From Tannerellaceae bacterium (GTDB lineage Bacteria; Bacteroidota; Bacteroidia; Bacteroidales; Tannerellaceae): a stretch of DNA of 6,053 nt. A model generated the notes under the pieces. It did no database searches. It worked only from the letters and a program-made list of their open reading frames with translations, and was not told the DNA's origin. The stretch lies in contig JAIRYL010000030.1 in the NCBI GenBank assembly GCA_031267775.1, positions 1 to 6,053 on the forward strand, written 5' to 3'. This document shows positions 5,245 to 6,053 of this stretch, piece by piece. Position 1 is the stretch's first letter; the number at the start of each line of letters is the position of its first letter. The translations under genes were made by a program, and so were the position numbers.

Positions 5245-6053
5245 ACGCGCCGGAAGCTTTTACGCAAATAGTTTGCGCAAAAACAAAAAAGGATAAAAGT
5301 TACGGTTGCTATCACAACAAACGGCAACATCTCCGATTCCTGAATTTCTCCCGATATATATTCGCTTTCCTTCAGGTTACTGTCGGTCATTCCTATAACG
5401 GCTACGGCATTATTACAAAAATGCGCCAGTACCGGAATCCATATATTTTTGCTCCAATATAAAAGATACCCGAAATAAGCGCCCAATAACATGCGGGGTA
5501 TCAATCCATAGAACTGCAAATGGATAGCGCTGAATATAAATGCCACGCTCCAGATAACGGCATGGCGGTTTTTAAACCATTTCCCCATAATCCTCTGCAA
5601 AACGCCTCGAAAAAAGAACTCTTCCGTTATAGCCGCTATAACGGCAACTACCAGCAAATTAAGGAGAATAGAGATTACGCCTGTATCGGATAAAAGAAGA
5701 GTAGTGAGTCTTTCCGCCTCTTCTTCAAGCAATTGCATCCACCTTTCTATCCGTTCCAGAAACTGGGGAAACTTCATACTTTTATTTAAAACGCCGGTTA
5801 ATGTGATTGCAGGCGATAGCAAAAACATACTGACAAACGTAAGCAAGGCTATCTTTATATCAGGAAATTGTTTGATAAAAAGATAATCATACGGTTTTTT
5901 GCTGCATAACAAGCTAACGACTATAGCAGGCATAAAAAATGTACCGATTGCCGACAAGGCTTGAATAAATCGTAGCGCCCCGGGATCTTGAATATTACTC
6001 GCCGGATCCAGGGCAAGAGTAATAATACTGACAAGTAAAGCGCCCGCCAAAGC
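5241..6053 (-). CDS. CPBP-family intramembrane metalloprotease (5' partial)
   Basis: Multi-spanning inner-membrane protein of the CPBP/Abi family (CAAX protease and bacteriocin-processing enzymes, PF02517). Numbering from the codon at 6048-6050, the three signature motifs are all present: EEFFFR (143-148, the EExxxR motif), FSAIH (173-177, FxxxH) and HFCNN (210-214, HxxxN). The metal-binding and catalytic residues are therefore kept. Hydrophobic segments are seen at about 1-13, 31-50, 65-85, 123-141, 164-176, 183-198, 203-221 and 242-261. An acidic, probably helical loop lies between (WMQLLEEEAERL, 104-115), and the end is basic (RKSFRRV). The frame is open to the window end with no ATG there, so the N-terminus lies beyond and the TTG at 6050 is not a start. 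It converges on lptB and its TAG stop shares bases with the lptB TAA. Substrate unknown; bacterial members have been linked to peptide processing, bacteriocin self-immunity or membrane-protein scaffolding. Confidence 0.92.
   Translation of the reverse strand, partial: ALAGALLVSIITLALDPASNIQDPGALRFIQALSAIGTFFMPAIVVSLLCSKKPYDYLFIKQFPDIKIALLTFVSMFLLSPAITLTGVLNKSMKFPQFLERIERWMQLLEEEAERLTTLLLSDTGVISILLNLLVVAVIAAITEEFFFRGVLQRIMGKWFKNRHAVIWSVAFIFSAIHLQFYGLIPRMLLGAYFGYLLYWSKNIWIPVLAHFCNNAVAVIGMTDSNLKESEYISGEIQESEMLPFVVIATVTFILFCFCANYLRKSFRRV
5258..5282. other. Hairpin shortly after the lptB stop, inside the CPBP 3' end
   Basis: TTTTACGCAAA (5258-5268) pairs with TTTGCGCAAAA (5272-5282) around the triplet TAG. 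One A/C mismatch is present on the plus strand, which becomes a G-U pair in minus-strand RNA. It begins 13 bases after the lptB stop. The plus strand continues with an A-run rather than a T-run, so it is not a classical intrinsic terminator for lptB, but it could protect or define the 3' end. On the minus strand it lies in the last codons of the CPBP gene (ANYLRKS). Confidence 0.4.

Overview
The window looks like chromosomal DNA of a Bacteroidales-type Bacteroidetes. Four things point there. The LptB, CPBP protease and DinF-type proteins have the sequence character of that group. There is a lipoprotein with two DUF1080 domains. Shine-Dalgarno sites are absent ahead of the starts. Perfect or near matches to the Bacteroidetes -7 promoter element TAnnTTTG lie upstream of several genes. 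I cannot place it to genus. I see no phage, transposase, CRISPR, rRNA or tRNA.

Layout: (1) 1-1295, plus strand, a DinF-subfamily MATE multidrug/sodium antiporter whose first residues lie before the window. (2) 1422-2222, plus strand, an alpha/beta hydrolase, probably with its own promoter at about 1360. (3) 2294-2325, a strong hairpin terminator that serves both converging transcripts. (4) 2348-3634, minus strand, a lipoprotein with two tandem DUF1080 (3-keto-glycoside hydrolase family) domains. (5) 3676-4260, minus strand, a 194-residue AT-rich protein I do not recognise, 41 bp upstream of the DUF1080 gene and possibly co-transcribed with it. (6) 4261-4494, a divergent promoter region that also holds a GC-rich palindromic patch resembling a dispersed repeat. 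(7) 4495-5244, plus strand, lptB, the ATPase of the lipopolysaccharide export machine. (8) 5241-6053, minus strand, a CPBP-family membrane protease cut by the window end. Its stop codon overlaps the stop of lptB.

The genes do not form one pathway. LptB (LPS transport), DinF (export) and CPBP (membrane protease) are envelope or housekeeping functions, and the DUF1080 lipoprotein is a likely glycan-breakdown enzyme anchored in the envelope. I found no convincing new multi-gene system. The items most worth a second look are the orphan protein at 3676-4260, the possible dispersed-repeat copy at about 4403-4440, and the overlapping 3' ends of lptB and the CPBP gene.
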